Shown piece by piece: positions 1 to 7,125 of a DNA stretch of 21,611 nucleotides. The notes beneath the pieces are model-generated. The model was not told where the DNA came from, ran no database searches, and saw only the letters and a program-made list of their open reading frames with translations. The stretch is from a virus. The DNA lies in IMG/VR virus record IMGVR_UViG_3300046313_000549, positions 1 to 21,611 of that record; one strand, given 5' to 3'. Both the position numbers and the translations under genes were made by a program. The first letter of the stretch is position 1, and each line of letters opens with the position of its first letter.

Positions 1-123
1 GCTCGCTGCCACTTCGCAGGCCCAGGCGTCCGGCTCGTCGCCGTCGCTCAGGTCATCGAACTGGCTGTCGTAGTCGTCTTCGTCCTCGGGGGGCTCGCAC
101 CACTCGGCATAGGTTGTCGGCAT
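1..123 (-). CDS. Small acidic phage protein, C-terminus cut by window edge
   Basis: An open frame reads leftward from an ATG at 123 and leaves the window after 41 codons. The visible protein is very acidic, with runs of Asp and Glu, and shows no recognisable domain. A Shine-Dalgarno-like GGAG lies just upstream of the ATG, and a consensus-like promoter lies 40-70 bp upstream. It is probably the first gene of a leftward unit in the immunity region. Function is unknown. Confidence 0.6.
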   Translation of the reverse strand, partial: MPTTYAEWCEPPEDEDDYDSQFDDLSDGDEPDAWACEVAAS

Positions 124-164
124 CTGTCTTGCTCCTGAGCACTCGTCTTGAGTGCGTGAGCGAG

Positions 165-194
165 ACTTTAGTGGTCACTTGAATCCACTGTCAA
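165..194 (-). promoter_or_regulatory. Sigma70-type promoter with flanking direct repeats
   Basis: On the minus strand TTGACA (189-194) is separated by 18 bp from TAAAGT (165-170), pointing at the gene that starts at 123. On the same strand AAGTGACAACT and AAGTGACCACT form an imperfect direct repeat overlapping and preceding the -35 box. That arrangement is typical of an operator for a phage repressor. Which protein binds it is unknown. Confidence 0.6.
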
Positions 195-226
195 CAGTTG
201 TCACTTAACTTTTTGCAAGCGGACGC

Positions 227-250
227 AAAAAAACCGCCTCGCGGGCGGTT
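227..250 (-). terminator. Rho-independent terminator of the repressor operon
   Basis: AACCGCC (232-238) and GGCGGTT (244-250) form a 7-bp stem with a TCGC loop. On the minus strand the stem is followed by a run of seven T (227-233). It lies about 20 bp past the stop of the zinc-ribbon gene, so it ends the leftward repressor transcript. Confidence 0.8.
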
Positions 251-269
251 GGTGGTGAGCGAGTCCAGA

Positions 270-590
270 TCAGGGCCGCATGCCATGCTGCTTCACGAAG
301 TCGGCTTCGAGCTTCTCGCACACGCCAGCCACAAAGCGAGCGCCGGCTGGGGCATGTACGGCCCGCTTCTGGTCGTTCCAGCAGTGTTCAATGACGCGGC
401 GTTGCGCACTGCGCGCTTGGGCTTCTGGGGTGTTGCCAGCCATCAAGGCCAGCGTGACTAGCGCGCCCAACACGCCCGCGACAATCCATATTCCGTTGCG
501 AGACTTGGGCTGATTTGACCCGCACTTCGGGCACCGTGAAACGTCATCGCTGATGTGCGCGCCGCATGCAACGCATGAAACAAGGCTCAT
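270..590 (-). CDS. Zinc-ribbon protein with one membrane segment
   Basis: A 106-residue protein. Cysteines 6, 9, 20 and 23 (CVAC then CPKC) make an N-terminal zinc ribbon, followed by one hydrophobic helix at about residues 33-50 and a soluble C-terminal tail with two cysteines. Its ATG overlaps the stop of the repressor gene (ATGA), so the two are translationally coupled and co-transcribed leftward, ending at the terminator at 227-250. Zinc-ribbon plus membrane-helix proteins are common small phage and bacterial proteins without a firm role. Co-expression with the repressor suggests a lysogeny-expressed accessory gene, possibly for superinfection exclusion; that is a guess from position. Confidence 0.75.
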   Translation of the reverse strand: MSLVSCVACGAHISDDVSRCPKCGSNQPKSRNGIWIVAGVLGALVTLALMAGNTPEAQARSAQRRVIEHCWNDQKRAVHAPAGARFVAGVCEKLEADFVKQHGMRP

Positions 591-1213
591 GGCTTCTCCA
601 AGTAACCGACCTGAACGGCCAGGATGCGCAGCCTGTCGCGCACGCTGTCAAGGTGCTGATAGGCGCTGTTCCGCGCGACCCCGGCCCAGTGCGTGGGGGT
701 TCTCGGCGCGTATTGACGAATGTACAAGTTGCCATCTGCGTCCGCTAGTAGCACGCTCTTCCCTGCCGTTGGAGCGCGCTCCGGGTCGAAGATGGCGAAG
801 TCTCCAATCTCCAAGCTGCCTGCGTCATTGGTGCTCATTGAATCGTCGCGCACCTCTAGCTTAAATCGCTGCCGTAGATCACCAGACAAGATCGACTCCC
901 ATGCTTTCGTTGGAGCGTCAATCATGCGGGAACTGTCGATCAAGACCTGAGCTAGTGCTGCGTCGATTCGCTGTCCATCATTTTGATGATGAGGGGCTGC
1001 GTCGAGGTAGCCATGCGGCATGCCAAGGTTGCGCTCCCAATTGCGAGCGGCCTTCTCACCAAAAGCATAACCGCCCATGAGTTGGGACAGGTAGGACGCA
1101 GCGGATGGCTTGAGTCGTCGCGCTCTCACGATGTCCGCGACCTGCCCATGCGCAGCCACCCAGGCCCGCAAAGCGGAGCGTCTGCGCTCTTGAACGTCAT
1201 CTTCGGATGTCAT
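587..1213 (-). CDS. CI-like phage repressor with S24 (LexA-type) C-terminal domain
   Basis: A 208-residue protein starting at the ATG at 1213; the frame runs further upstream but without a better start. Residues about 15-60 form a helix-turn-helix-like DNA-binding region (RRLKPSAASYLSQLMGG). Residues about 118-200 resemble the S24 peptidase domain of CI and LexA repressors, with the catalytic serine in DDSM (Ser125) and the following EIGDFAIFD strand. At the place where S24 enzymes carry the catalytic lysine, this protein has Arg166 (YIRQY). Self-cleavage may therefore be absent or altered. It is transcribed divergently from the Cro-like gene at 1284, the classic layout of a lysogeny switch, and is coupled to the membrane protein downstream. 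Confidence 0.85.
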   Translation of the reverse strand: MTSEDDVQERRRSALRAWVAAHGQVADIVRARRLKPSAASYLSQLMGGYAFGEKAARNWERNLGMPHGYLDAAPHHQNDGQRIDAALAQVLIDSSRMIDAPTKAWESILSGDLRQRFKLEVRDDSMSTNDAGSLEIGDFAIFDPERAPTAGKSVLLADADGNLYIRQYAPRTPTHWAGVARNSAYQHLDSVRDRLRILAVQVGYLEKP

Positions 1214-1248
1214 GGTTGAACGGTAGCAAAGCGACGATAAGCAAATAC

Positions 1249-1277
1249 TTGACGACCCGAGAAGCATGCGCTAAAGT
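1249..1277 (+). promoter_or_regulatory. Early rightward promoter (PR-like) in the switch region
   Basis: TTGACG (1249-1254) and TAAAGT (1272-1277) are 17 bp apart, a near-consensus sigma70 promoter between the repressor and the Cro-like gene. The expected transcription start coincides with the ATG at 1284, which predicts a leaderless message. The 10-mer CAAATACTTG (1242-1251) overlapping the -35 box recurs at 13366-13375, in front of the promoter inside cassette 8. Confidence 0.75.
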
Positions 1278-1283
1278 TAAGCG

Positions 1284-1499
1284 ATGGACTTCAATCAATG
1301 GCTTGACGAAGAGCCCGGCCGCGCGGCTCTTGTTGCGGGGCGCTTCAGGATCACTGAATCTGCTGTGTCTCAGTGGCGCGAGAAGGGCATCCCACGCGCT
1401 CGCATGCTGGATGTCAGAGACCTGACGGACGGCACCGTCACCCTGGAGGCGATGCTGGCTTTTGCCGCCCGCCGCAAGACCGCAGGCGCGGAGGGCTGA
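1284..1499 (+). CDS. Cro-like / YdaS-like helix-turn-helix protein
   Basis: A 71-residue protein whose ITESAVSQWREKGIPRARML stretch is a typical helix-turn-helix of the Cro/YdaS kind (sequence-specific recognition after SAVSQW). It lies divergently opposite the S24 repressor and immediately behind a sigma70-like promoter. It is therefore the likely lytic-side regulator that competes for the same operators. No ribosome-binding site is visible, and the ATG sits at the predicted transcription start, so leaderless translation is likely. The family assignment is by motif and position only. Confidence 0.75.
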   Translation: MDFNQWLDEEPGRAALVAGRFRITESAVSQWREKGIPRARMLDVRDLTDGTVTLEAMLAFAARRKTAGAEG

Positions 1500-1500
1500 G

Positions 1501-1788
1501 ATGAAGAAGCCATCACGGCGCATTGAAGCCCGCCGCAAAGCGGCCGAGGCGCGCGAGAGGTCGCGCATCCTGGCGCTTGCCTGCGATGGTCCGATTACTT
1601 TGGATTCGATTCTTTGGCCGGGTCCCCGAGCGATTTGTACGCTTCCTGGAGCTGCAAATCCCTGCGAGAAATGCCCGCGACGACAAGCGCCTCTATCTCC
1701 GAAAGAAGCATGTCCCGCCGAGGCAAGTGAACAACTGCCGTCAGCGAGCGCAAGCTGTCCGACGCAAGAAGATGGATGTGGGCTGTGA
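1501..1788 (+). CDS. Doubtful ORF after the Cro-like gene
   Basis: An ATG one base after the Cro-like stop opens a 95-codon frame. The first 35 residues are a plausible basic helical protein (MKKPSRRIEARRKAAEARER). The remainder is rich in Pro, Cys, Ala and Ser and looks like an antisense shadow of the better-supported minus-strand gene at 1595-1828. A real gene could be only the short N-terminal part, or not exist at all. No domain is recognised. Confidence 0.25.
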   Translation: MKKPSRRIEARRKAAEARERSRILALACDGPITLDSILWPGPRAICTLPGAANPCEKCPRRQAPLSPKEACPAEASEQLPSASASCPTQEDGCGL

Positions 1789-1828
1789 CGATGAGCTCGG
1801 CCTCTGTCTTTGTGATCTGCAAGTTCAT
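1595..1828 (-). CDS. Small helical protein of unknown function
   Basis: A 77-residue protein on the minus strand with normal composition: a beta/helix N-terminal half (TKTEAELIVTAHIHLLASDS) and an amphipathic C-terminal helix. It has a ribosome-binding-site-like AGGAAAG seven bases before its ATG and a strong hairpin (1845-1880) immediately upstream. It points opposite to the flanking rightward genes, together with the small gene at 1928-2056. No family is recognised. Its predicted protein looks more natural than the overlapping plus-strand frame. Confidence 0.5.
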   Translation of the reverse strand: MNLQITKTEAELIVTAHIHLLASDSLRSLTAVVHLPRRDMLLSEIEALVVAGISRRDLQLQEAYKSLGDPAKESNPK

Positions 1829-1844
1829 GGGCTTTCCTGCCGTG

Positions 1845-1880
1845 GTGGCAGTTGGTGTTGAGGAGCCTCAACTCTGCCAC
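1845..1880. other. Two-step inverted repeat upstream of a minus-strand gene
   Basis: GTTGAGG (1857-1863) pairs with CCTCAAC (1866-1872) and, outside it, GTGGCAG (1845-1851) pairs with CTGCCAC (1874-1880), with a 5-nt against 1-nt bulge between the two stems. It sits 17 bp before the ATG at 1828 and has no U-run on either strand, so it is not a standard terminator. It could be an operator or a leader RNA hairpin. Confidence 0.5.
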
Positions 1881-1927
1881 GGTGGGGAAGCCCGCCCATT
1901 TGAGACTGAGGTCTGAGCCATGCGCGC

Positions 1928-2056
1928 TCACAGCCTTCGCTCCCACGCCGCAGCCTGCACAGCCAGTTCGGCCAGCAGGTTCTGCACGCATCGGGCAACC
2001 CAGTACCTCACGGCCCAGGTGGCGAACTCTTCGTCGGTCAGGTGTTTGTTTGGCAT
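1928..2056 (-). CDS. Very small protein of unknown function
   Basis: From the ATG at 2056 a 43-residue protein is read leftward (MPNKHLTDEEFATWAVRYW...). It is largely alpha-helical with a conserved-looking aromatic and Val/Leu-rich core and natural composition. A purine-rich AAGAGA lies about 10 bases upstream of the ATG. It is divergent from the CII-like gene at 2112. No function can be assigned. Confidence 0.5.
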   Translation of the reverse strand: MPNKHLTDEEFATWAVRYWVARCVQNLLAELAVQAAAWERRL

Positions 2057-2111
2057 GACCGAAGTCTCTTTTTTTCGCCGGTTTTCTAACGGCATCAGAC
2101 GGAAACACGCC

Positions 2112-2492
2112 ATGCCGTCACTTACCACCAGTCAGATGACCTTGAACTTCGAGCCCGCTTTGCCAGACCGCTTCCCTTCGTTGCGCGAGTTCATCGCCCA
2201 CCGATCCGGCGTGGTCAGCAAGACGCCAAAGCAGCAGGCCGCCGACATGGACCTCTCGCCTTCGATGCTCAGCCGCAAGCTGCACCCGACGGAGAACGAC
2301 ACCCAGCGGCTGAATTGCGATGACTTGGAATCCTGGCTGAAGAGCACGGGCGATGCGCCGGCCATCGTGGAGTACCTGGCTGCGAAGTTCATGGACACCG
2401 ATGAGGCCCGGCGTGCGCGCACCTTGTCGCGGCTGGAAAGCATGCTGCCGGAGTTGATGAACATGGTGGCTTCATCGAGGGCCGCAGCATGA
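2112..2492 (+). CDS. CII-like / phage regulatory DNA-binding protein
   Basis: A 126-residue protein from the ATG at 2112; the frame is open further upstream, but that part is arginine/serine-rich junk overlapping the minus-strand gene. The segment KTPKQQAADMDLSPSMLSRK (about residues 37-56) reads as a helix-turn-helix, and the rest is helical. Proteins of this size and pattern at this position in Burkholderiales phages are usually annotated as CII-like or phage regulatory proteins. It opens the early operon, and its stop overlaps the helicase start (ATGA). No strong promoter was found just upstream, so transcription may come from the early promoter at 1249. Confidence 0.6.
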   Translation: MPSLTTSQMTLNFEPALPDRFPSLREFIAHRSGVVSKTPKQQAADMDLSPSMLSRKLHPTENDTQRLNCDDLESWLKSTGDAPAIVEYLAAKFMDTDEARRARTLSRLESMLPELMNMVASSRAAA

Positions 2493-3877
2493 GCGACTAC
2501 GCCGCCTACGTCGCCCGCAAGCTCTCCACGGTGCCGCCCACTGGCATTGCATCGGACTTCACACTGCCGGCCTCGCTGTTCCCGCATCAGCGCGCGTTGG
2601 TTTCCTGGGCGCTGCGCCGTGGCCGCGCTGCCATCTTCGCCGACACCGGGCTGGGCAAGATGCGCATGGAGTTGGCATGGGCTGACGTGGTGCGCAAGCA
2701 CACCCGCAAGCCCGTGATGATCCACACGCCGCTGGCCGTGGCTGCCCAGCTTGCCGCAGAGGCCGCGAAGATCGGCATCGAGGCGAAGGTCTGCCGCGAA
2801 GCATCTGACCTTACCGATGGCATCAACATCGCCAACTACGAGCGGCTGCACAAGTTCGATACGTCGATCTTCGGTGGCGTGGTGCTGGACGAAAGCGGGT
2901 GCATCAAGCATCACGACACCAAGACCTTCGCGTCGCTGACTGACGCCTACGGCGACACGCAGTTCAAGCTGCCAGCCACGGCCACGCCCGCCCCGAACGA
3001 CTGGACCGAACTTGGCACGCATGCGGAATTCCTGGGCATCTGCACGCGTCAGGAGATGCTGGCCGAGTTCTTCACGCACGACGGCGGTGACACCAGCGTC
3101 TGGAGGCTGAAGGGCCACGCACGGGAAATCTTCTGGCGCTGGGTTGCGACATGGGGCGCGATGATCCGCAAGCCCTCAGACCTGGGCTTTGAGGATGGCT
3201 TGTACAGCCTGCCGCCGCTGCATCTGCACGAGCACTTCGTGGACTTTGAGATGCCACTGAACGGGATGCTTTTCGCGGCTGAAGCGCAGACTCTGAGCGA
3301 GCGGCGCGAGGCGCGCAAGGCCAGCTTGCAGGACCGCGTGCAGGCGTGCGCAGAGATGGTCAACGCGCAGCCCGATGATCCGTGGCTTGTGTGGTGCGAC
3401 CTCAATGCGGAGGGTGACGCACTCACGAAGGCCATCAACGGCGCTGTTCAGGTGGCTGGCTCTGACACGGTGGATCAGAAGGAATCGCGGCTGATCGACT
3501 TCGCCCAAGGCCGGACCCGCGTACTGGTCAGTAAGCCCTCGATCTGCGGCCACGGCCTGAACTTCCAGCACGCAGCCCGCATGGCCTTCGTCGGCGTGAC
3601 CGACAGCTACGAAGCCTTCTACCAAGCCGTGCGCCGCGAGTGGCGGTTCGGCCAGACCCGGCCGGTGCATGTGCACATCTTCGCCAGCAAGGCCGAAGGC
3701 GCAATCGTGGCGAACCTGAAGCGCAAAGAGCGCGAGGCCGGGTTGATGGCCGACAGCCTCAGCGCCGAGACGCGCGATGCCGTGATGGCTGAAGTCACGG
3801 GGCTGGTGCGCGAGACGAATACCTACAACGCCGACAAGCGCGTGGCGCTGCCGGCCTTCATGAAAGCTGCCGCATGA
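2489..3877 (+). CDS. SNF2-family / DEAD-like helicase (phage type)
   Basis: A 462-residue superfamily-2 helicase-like ATPase. FPHQRALVSWALRRG (residues 31-45) is a Q-like motif. ADTGLGKMR (Lys57) is Walker A, although the usual Thr/Ser after Lys is replaced by Met. LDESG (Asp134) is the Walker B/DEAD-like box, and LPATATPAPND matches motif III. EAFYQAVRREWRFGQ near residues 371-385 is motif VI, in the style of SNF2 proteins (QAxxRxxRxGQ). The family translocates along or remodels duplex DNA using ATP. It overlaps the next gene, a DNA methyltransferase, by 4 nt; this pair recurs in many phage early regions. A role in replication or in DNA modification and defence is possible. Confidence 0.85.
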   Translation: MSDYAAYVARKLSTVPPTGIASDFTLPASLFPHQRALVSWALRRGRAAIFADTGLGKMRMELAWADVVRKHTRKPVMIHTPLAVAAQLAAEAAKIGIEAKVCREASDLTDGINIANYERLHKFDTSIFGGVVLDESGCIKHHDTKTFASLTDAYGDTQFKLPATATPAPNDWTELGTHAEFLGICTRQEMLAEFFTHDGGDTSVWRLKGHAREIFWRWVATWGAMIRKPSDLGFEDGLYSLPPLHLHEHFVDFEMPLNGMLFAAEAQTLSERREARKASLQDRVQACAEMVNAQPDDPWLVWCDLNAEGDALTKAINGAVQVAGSDTVDQKESRLIDFAQGRTRVLVSKPSICGHGLNFQHAARMAFVGVTDSYEAFYQAVRREWRFGQTRPVHVHIFASKAEGAIVANLKRKEREAGLMADSLSAETRDAVMAEVTGLVRETNTYNADKRVALPAFMKAAA

Positions 3878-4746
3878 ACTGCCTGGATCAAGTCACTGCC
3901 GACAACTACACCGCCATCCGTGGGGATTGCGTGGAGGCCATCAAGGGACTGCCGGATCACAGCATCGGCTATTCGATCTTCTCGCCGCCGTTCGCAAGTT
4001 TGTATACCTACAGCAACAGCCCGCGCGACATGGGCAACGTGCGCAGCGACGAAGAGTTCTTCGAGCACTTCGACTACCTGATCGCGGAACTGCGCCGCGT
4101 GATGATGCCGGGCCGCGACGTGTCGTTTCACTGCATGCTGATGCCATCCAGCATCACCCGCGATGGCGTCATCGGTCTGAAGGATTTTCGGGGTGACCTG
4201 ATCCGCGCCTTCGAGCGCCACGGCTTCATCTTCCACAGCGAAGTCGTGATCTGGAAAGACCCGGTGACTGCGATGCAGCGCACCAAGGCCCTGGGCCTGC
4301 TCCACAAGACCGTGCGCGAGAACGCGGCCATGAGCCGCCAGGGCATCCCTGATTACTTGGTGACGATGCGCGCGCCTGGCCAGTCTGAGCGCGTGACGCA
4401 CGGCGCAGAGTACCCGGTTGATCTTTGGCAGAAGGTGGCCAGCCCGGTGTGGATGGACATCAACCCGAGCGACACCCTGCAGTTCCGCAGCGCCCGCGAG
4501 AACGACGACGAGAGGCACATTTGCCCGCTCCAGTTGGAAGTGATCCGCCGTGGCGTGACTCTCTGGAGCAACCCCGGCGACATCGTTCTGTCTCCGTTCA
4601 TGGGCATCGGCTCTGAGGGATTCGTCTCGCTTGAGCTGGGCCGCAAGTTCGTGGGCGTCGAGTTGAAGGAGAGCTATTTCCGCCAGGCGGTGGCGAATCT
4701 GGCTGCAGCGACTGCCGAGCAGACACAAGACCTGTTTGCAGCATGA
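3874..4746 (+). CDS. Site-specific DNA methyltransferase (N4-cytosine / N6-adenine type)
   Basis: A 290-residue amino-methyltransferase. Motif IV is SPPF at residues 37-40, near the N-terminus. The SAM-binding motif comes late, as LSPFMGIGSEGFVSLELGRK around residues 242-261. This is the beta order (catalytic motif first). The Ser in SPPF is more usual among N4-cytosine enzymes, whereas adenine enzymes usually have Asp, so the modified base is left open. It transfers a methyl group from S-adenosylmethionine to an exocyclic amine in a specific DNA site. No restriction partner is adjacent, so it is an orphan enzyme, plausibly protecting phage DNA. It overlaps both neighbours by 4 nt. Confidence 0.85.
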   Translation: MNCLDQVTADNYTAIRGDCVEAIKGLPDHSIGYSIFSPPFASLYTYSNSPRDMGNVRSDEEFFEHFDYLIAELRRVMMPGRDVSFHCMLMPSSITRDGVIGLKDFRGDLIRAFERHGFIFHSEVVIWKDPVTAMQRTKALGLLHKTVRENAAMSRQGIPDYLVTMRAPGQSERVTHGAEYPVDLWQKVASPVWMDINPSDTLQFRSARENDDERHICPLQLEVIRRGVTLWSNPGDIVLSPFMGIGSEGFVSLELGRKFVGVELKESYFRQAVANLAAATAEQTQDLFAA

Positions 4747-5201
4747 CCGCCCACAGCACCCCGCGCCCGCTCTCCCCCTCGCGTCATAGTGACTCGCAGG
4801 CCAGCATGGGTCTGTGCGATGTCACGCAGTTGGCGCTGGACTTGGAGCCGCCCAAGCTGAAGCGCCCGCCTGAGTTGATGGCCATCGCCCGCAAGCAAGG
4901 CGACCGCGCGATTGAAGCTGGCGTCGAGAAGGCCAGGAGCATTGACCCGGCCTTTGTCGAGAAGGCTGGCGTGCACATGCTGGCCTACCTGAAGGCGCAT
5001 GGCGTCAGCAGCGGCGAATTGCTGACTGACAGTTGCAAGCTGGCAGGGATCGTTTCGACTGACGACAGGCACTTCGGCGCGGTCTTCCGTTCGCTGCTGC
5101 GCCAGGGCCTGATGTATTGGGCTGGGCCGTGCAAGCGGGTGAAGGGGCACGCGAGTCGCGGTGGCAGCCGGTATGCGCTGGCGGGGGCAATGGGCGCATG
5201 A
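4743..5201 (+). CDS. Phage early protein, possible winged-helix fold
   Basis: A 152-residue protein that overlaps the methyltransferase stop (ATGA). The C-terminal half (LKAHGVSSGELLTDSCKLAG, then FGAVFRSLLRQGLMYWAGPC) has the helix-turn-helix-strand rhythm of a winged-helix module. The N-terminal 40 residues are Pro/Ser-rich and probably disordered. No catalytic motif is visible. It lies directly before the DUF1376 replication-type gene and may help in replication. The family name is unknown to me. Confidence 0.65.
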   Translation: MTAHSTPRPLSPSRHSDSQASMGLCDVTQLALDLEPPKLKRPPELMAIARKQGDRAIEAGVEKARSIDPAFVEKAGVHMLAYLKAHGVSSGELLTDSCKLAGIVSTDDRHFGAVFRSLLRQGLMYWAGPCKRVKGHASRGGSRYALAGAMGA

Positions 5202-6004
5202 AGTTCTACAAGCGATTCCCCGGGGACATCAACATCAAGACGGGGCATCTGACGCCATCGCAGTTTGGCTGCTATGACCGCCTGCTGGACCACTACTACG
5301 CCACCGAGCGACCCATTCCAGCCGCAGGCGCGCACAGCATTTGCCGCGCCGTGACTGCGGCGGATCGCCAAGCCTGCGACGTGGTTCTGGCCGAGTTCTT
5401 CGTCTTGACCGCAGCCGGCTGGGAACAGCAACGCGCTGAGGAAATGATCGCTGAAGCGCAACCCAAGATTGAGGCCGCAAGAACCAACGGGCTCAAAGGC
5501 GGACGCCCGGTAGGTTCAGGAAAAAAACCCAGTGGGTTATTTGCACAAACCCAAAGCGGAACCGAAACAGGCGATTTCGAGAAAGCTAGCCAGAGCCAGA
5601 GTACTTCTTCTCCTACGTCGAAGAAGAAGGCCACGGCTGCGCCGAGCCTTCCGGCCCCCGATGGCGTTGACCCGCAGGTTTGGGTTGACTGGCTGAAGCT
5701 CAGGAAGGCGAAGAAGGCCCCCGTCACCGAAACCGTGCTGCGCGGCGCGGAGTCCGAGGCCGCAAAGGCTGGCATGACGATGGATGCGTTCCTGCGGGTC
5801 TGGTGCCGCCGTGGATCGCAGGGGCTTGAAGCCGATTGGCTGAAGTCGCACGAGCGGCCATCCGCCGCGAGCAGCGAGCCCGCTTGGCGCACCGAACAAC
5901 GCGACCGGGTTGCCGAATTCGCCGGGCCTGCAGCCGCCAAGCGGCCCCAACTTTTGACTGCCACTCAGGAGAGTTTCGATGTCGATGCCCGCTTTGTGGG
6001 TTGA
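5198..6004 (+). CDS. DUF1376-type phage replication protein
   Basis: A 268-residue protein. The ATG at 5198 overlaps the upstream stop (ATGA) and begins the typical motif FYKRFPGDINIKTGHLTPSQ, followed by YDRLLDHYY, the signature of DUF1376 proteins. These are common in phage replication modules at the position of lambda O. The middle (about residues 110-155) is a Gln/Ser/Lys-rich linker after NGLKGGRP. The C-terminal part (WVDWLKLRKAKKAPVTETVL to GLEADWL) resembles the C-terminal domain of O-like replication proteins. It is followed, overlapping by 26 nt, by a P-like helicase-loader candidate. Biochemistry of the family is not established. Confidence 0.8.
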   Translation: MKFYKRFPGDINIKTGHLTPSQFGCYDRLLDHYYATERPIPAAGAHSICRAVTAADRQACDVVLAEFFVLTAAGWEQQRAEEMIAEAQPKIEAARTNGLKGGRPVGSGKKPSGLFAQTQSGTETGDFEKASQSQSTSSPTSKKKATAAPSLPAPDGVDPQVWVDWLKLRKAKKAPVTETVLRGAESEAAKAGMTMDAFLRVWCRRGSQGLEADWLKSHERPSAASSEPAWRTEQRDRVAEFAGPAAAKRPQLLTATQESFDVDARFVG

Positions 6005-6428
6005 CGAGCTTTTCGCTCGCCTGTCCGTGCGCTACGGCGCTGCGTTCATGCGCCAGTACGCCGATCTGGACGCGGCTGCAGTGAAGGCGGACTGGGGTCG
6101 CGTGATGTCTGGCGTGAGTGCCGATGGCGTGAAGTACGGGCTGGAGAACCTGCCCATCGAAAAGCCGCTGAACGCGATGCAGTTCCGCGCGCTGTGCGGC
6201 TCTGCGCCGCGCACCGATGAGCGGCTGAAGCTGGCCGCGCCCGTCGCCAAGCCATCACCGGAAGTGCTGGCCAAAGTCTCGCGCATCGGGGCAACGGCCT
6301 TCCAGTCCGACCCGCTGGCCTGGGCGCGCAGCCTGCAGCGACGCGAGCAACAGGGCGAGCGCCTGACCCGTGCACAGCGCGATGCTTGGCGCGCGGCGCT
6401 GCCCGAAACCACCGGAGCCGAATCGTGA
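5979..6428 (+). CDS. Replication P-like / helicase-loader-like protein
   Basis: A 149-residue protein preceded by an AGGAGAG ribosome-binding site inside the upstream gene, which favours the ATG at 5979. The N-terminal signature (WVDELFARLSVRYGAAFMRQ, then VKADWGRVM and NAMQFRALC) matches small proteins found downstream of DUF1376 genes in Burkholderiales phages. By position these are thought to act like lambda P. The C-terminal half is basic and helical. It overlaps the 3' end of the DUF1376 gene by 26 nt and the next gene by 4 nt. The P-like role is inferred from position and pattern. Confidence 0.65.
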   Translation: MSMPALWVDELFARLSVRYGAAFMRQYADLDAAAVKADWGRVMSGVSADGVKYGLENLPIEKPLNAMQFRALCGSAPRTDERLKLAAPVAKPSPEVLAKVSRIGATAFQSDPLAWARSLQRREQQGERLTRAQRDAWRAALPETTGAES

Positions 6429-6649
6429 TCTGCGAAGCCTGCGACAAGCCCGGCGGCGGGCTTTACATCATCGGCTGCCGTGACTGCAGTTTGCGGCACA
6501 TCGCCCGTGGACTGCACTTCTGGCAGTCCATCCGCGAAGGCAAGCCGACGAAGACTTACGCCTGCCAATGCCGCGCGCTGGGCAAGGCGAAGGACGTGCA
6601 CGCTGAGGTTCAGGCCACAGCGGCGCATCTGGCGAGGCCATCAGCATGA
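6425..6649 (+). CDS. Small zinc-binding protein
   Basis: A 74-residue protein. The GTG at 6425 forms a GTGA overlap with the preceding stop and begins ICEACDKPGGG, so this start is preferred over the longer upstream frame. Cysteines in CEAC and CRDC (about residues 3-6 and 18-21) suggest a zinc ribbon; two more cysteines (CQC) follow near residue 49. No specific function is recognised. It is part of the continuous, translationally coupled early operon. Confidence 0.65.
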   Translation: MICEACDKPGGGLYIIGCRDCSLRHIARGLHFWQSIREGKPTKTYACQCRALGKAKDVHAEVQATAAHLARPSA

Positions 6650-6873
6650 GCACTTTCACAGCCGCAGACGCATTCTCTGAGCTTGCCTGCCTGACCGACC
6701 GGCAGCGCGAAGTGCTGGTGCTGCGCTGCAAGGGCTACACCACGCGCGAAGTGGCCGAGCGCATGGGCGTCACGACACGGACGGTGGAGACGCACAGCGC
6801 AAGGGCAAAGCGGGTGACGGGCCTGACGTTTGGCGAGCAGGCTGTGCTGGCTGCGAAGGCCGGGTGGGTCTAG
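6646..6873 (+). CDS. Stand-alone LuxR/GerE-type helix-turn-helix protein
   Basis: A 75-residue protein made almost entirely of a LuxR-type DNA-binding domain. LTDRQREVLVLRCKGYTTRE and AERMGVTTRTVETHSARAKR cover the conserved helices, including the VxxHxxxxKxK-like recognition end. No sensor or receiver domain is present. It overlaps the upstream stop by ATGA and is followed 3 nt later by the next gene. It probably regulates phage or host transcription in the early-to-late transition; the target is unknown. Confidence 0.8.
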   Translation: MSTFTAADAFSELACLTDRQREVLVLRCKGYTTREVAERMGVTTRTVETHSARAKRVTGLTFGEQAVLAAKAGWV

Positions 6874-6876
6874 AGC

Positions 6877-7125
6877 ATGACTGACGACACCATCGAATCC
6901 GCCCTGATTGCCGCCGGCCACAAGCCCGGCACAGCCATCGACGCGCCGACGCTGCGCCGGTTCGCCATGCTGATCGAGCGCGAGGCCATCGCCGCTTGCG
7001 AGGAAATCCAAGCCCGCTACCCCATCCGGCCGTGCGTCACGGAGTCGGTGGGCGATGCGCTGATTCGTCAGGGGCGCAACGTCGCGCTGAGTTGCGCCAA
7101 TGCGGTGCGGGAGAGGTTGCAGTGA
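6877..7125 (+). CDS. Small phage protein of unknown function
   Basis: An 82-residue, mostly helical protein with two cysteines and no recognisable motif. It starts 3 nt after the LuxR-like gene and ends in a GTGA overlap with the nuclease gene. Its position inside an unbroken coupled operon supports expression. Confidence 0.65.
   Translation: MTDDTIESALIAAGHKPGTAIDAPTLRRFAMLIEREAIAACEEIQARYPIRPCVTESVGDALIRQGRNVALSCANAVRERLQ

Noticed and set aside
1197-2108. 303-codon minus-strand frame across the Cro-like region
   Set aside because: It is rich in Arg, Gly, His and Ala without natural secondary-structure pattern and overlaps the Cro-like gene, its promoter and two better small genes; a high-GC shadow.
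2132-3118. 328-codon minus-strand frame under the CII-like and helicase genes
   Set aside because: Antisense shadow of the helicase gene with Val/Ala/Arg/His-rich composition; the plus-strand protein has clear helicase motifs.
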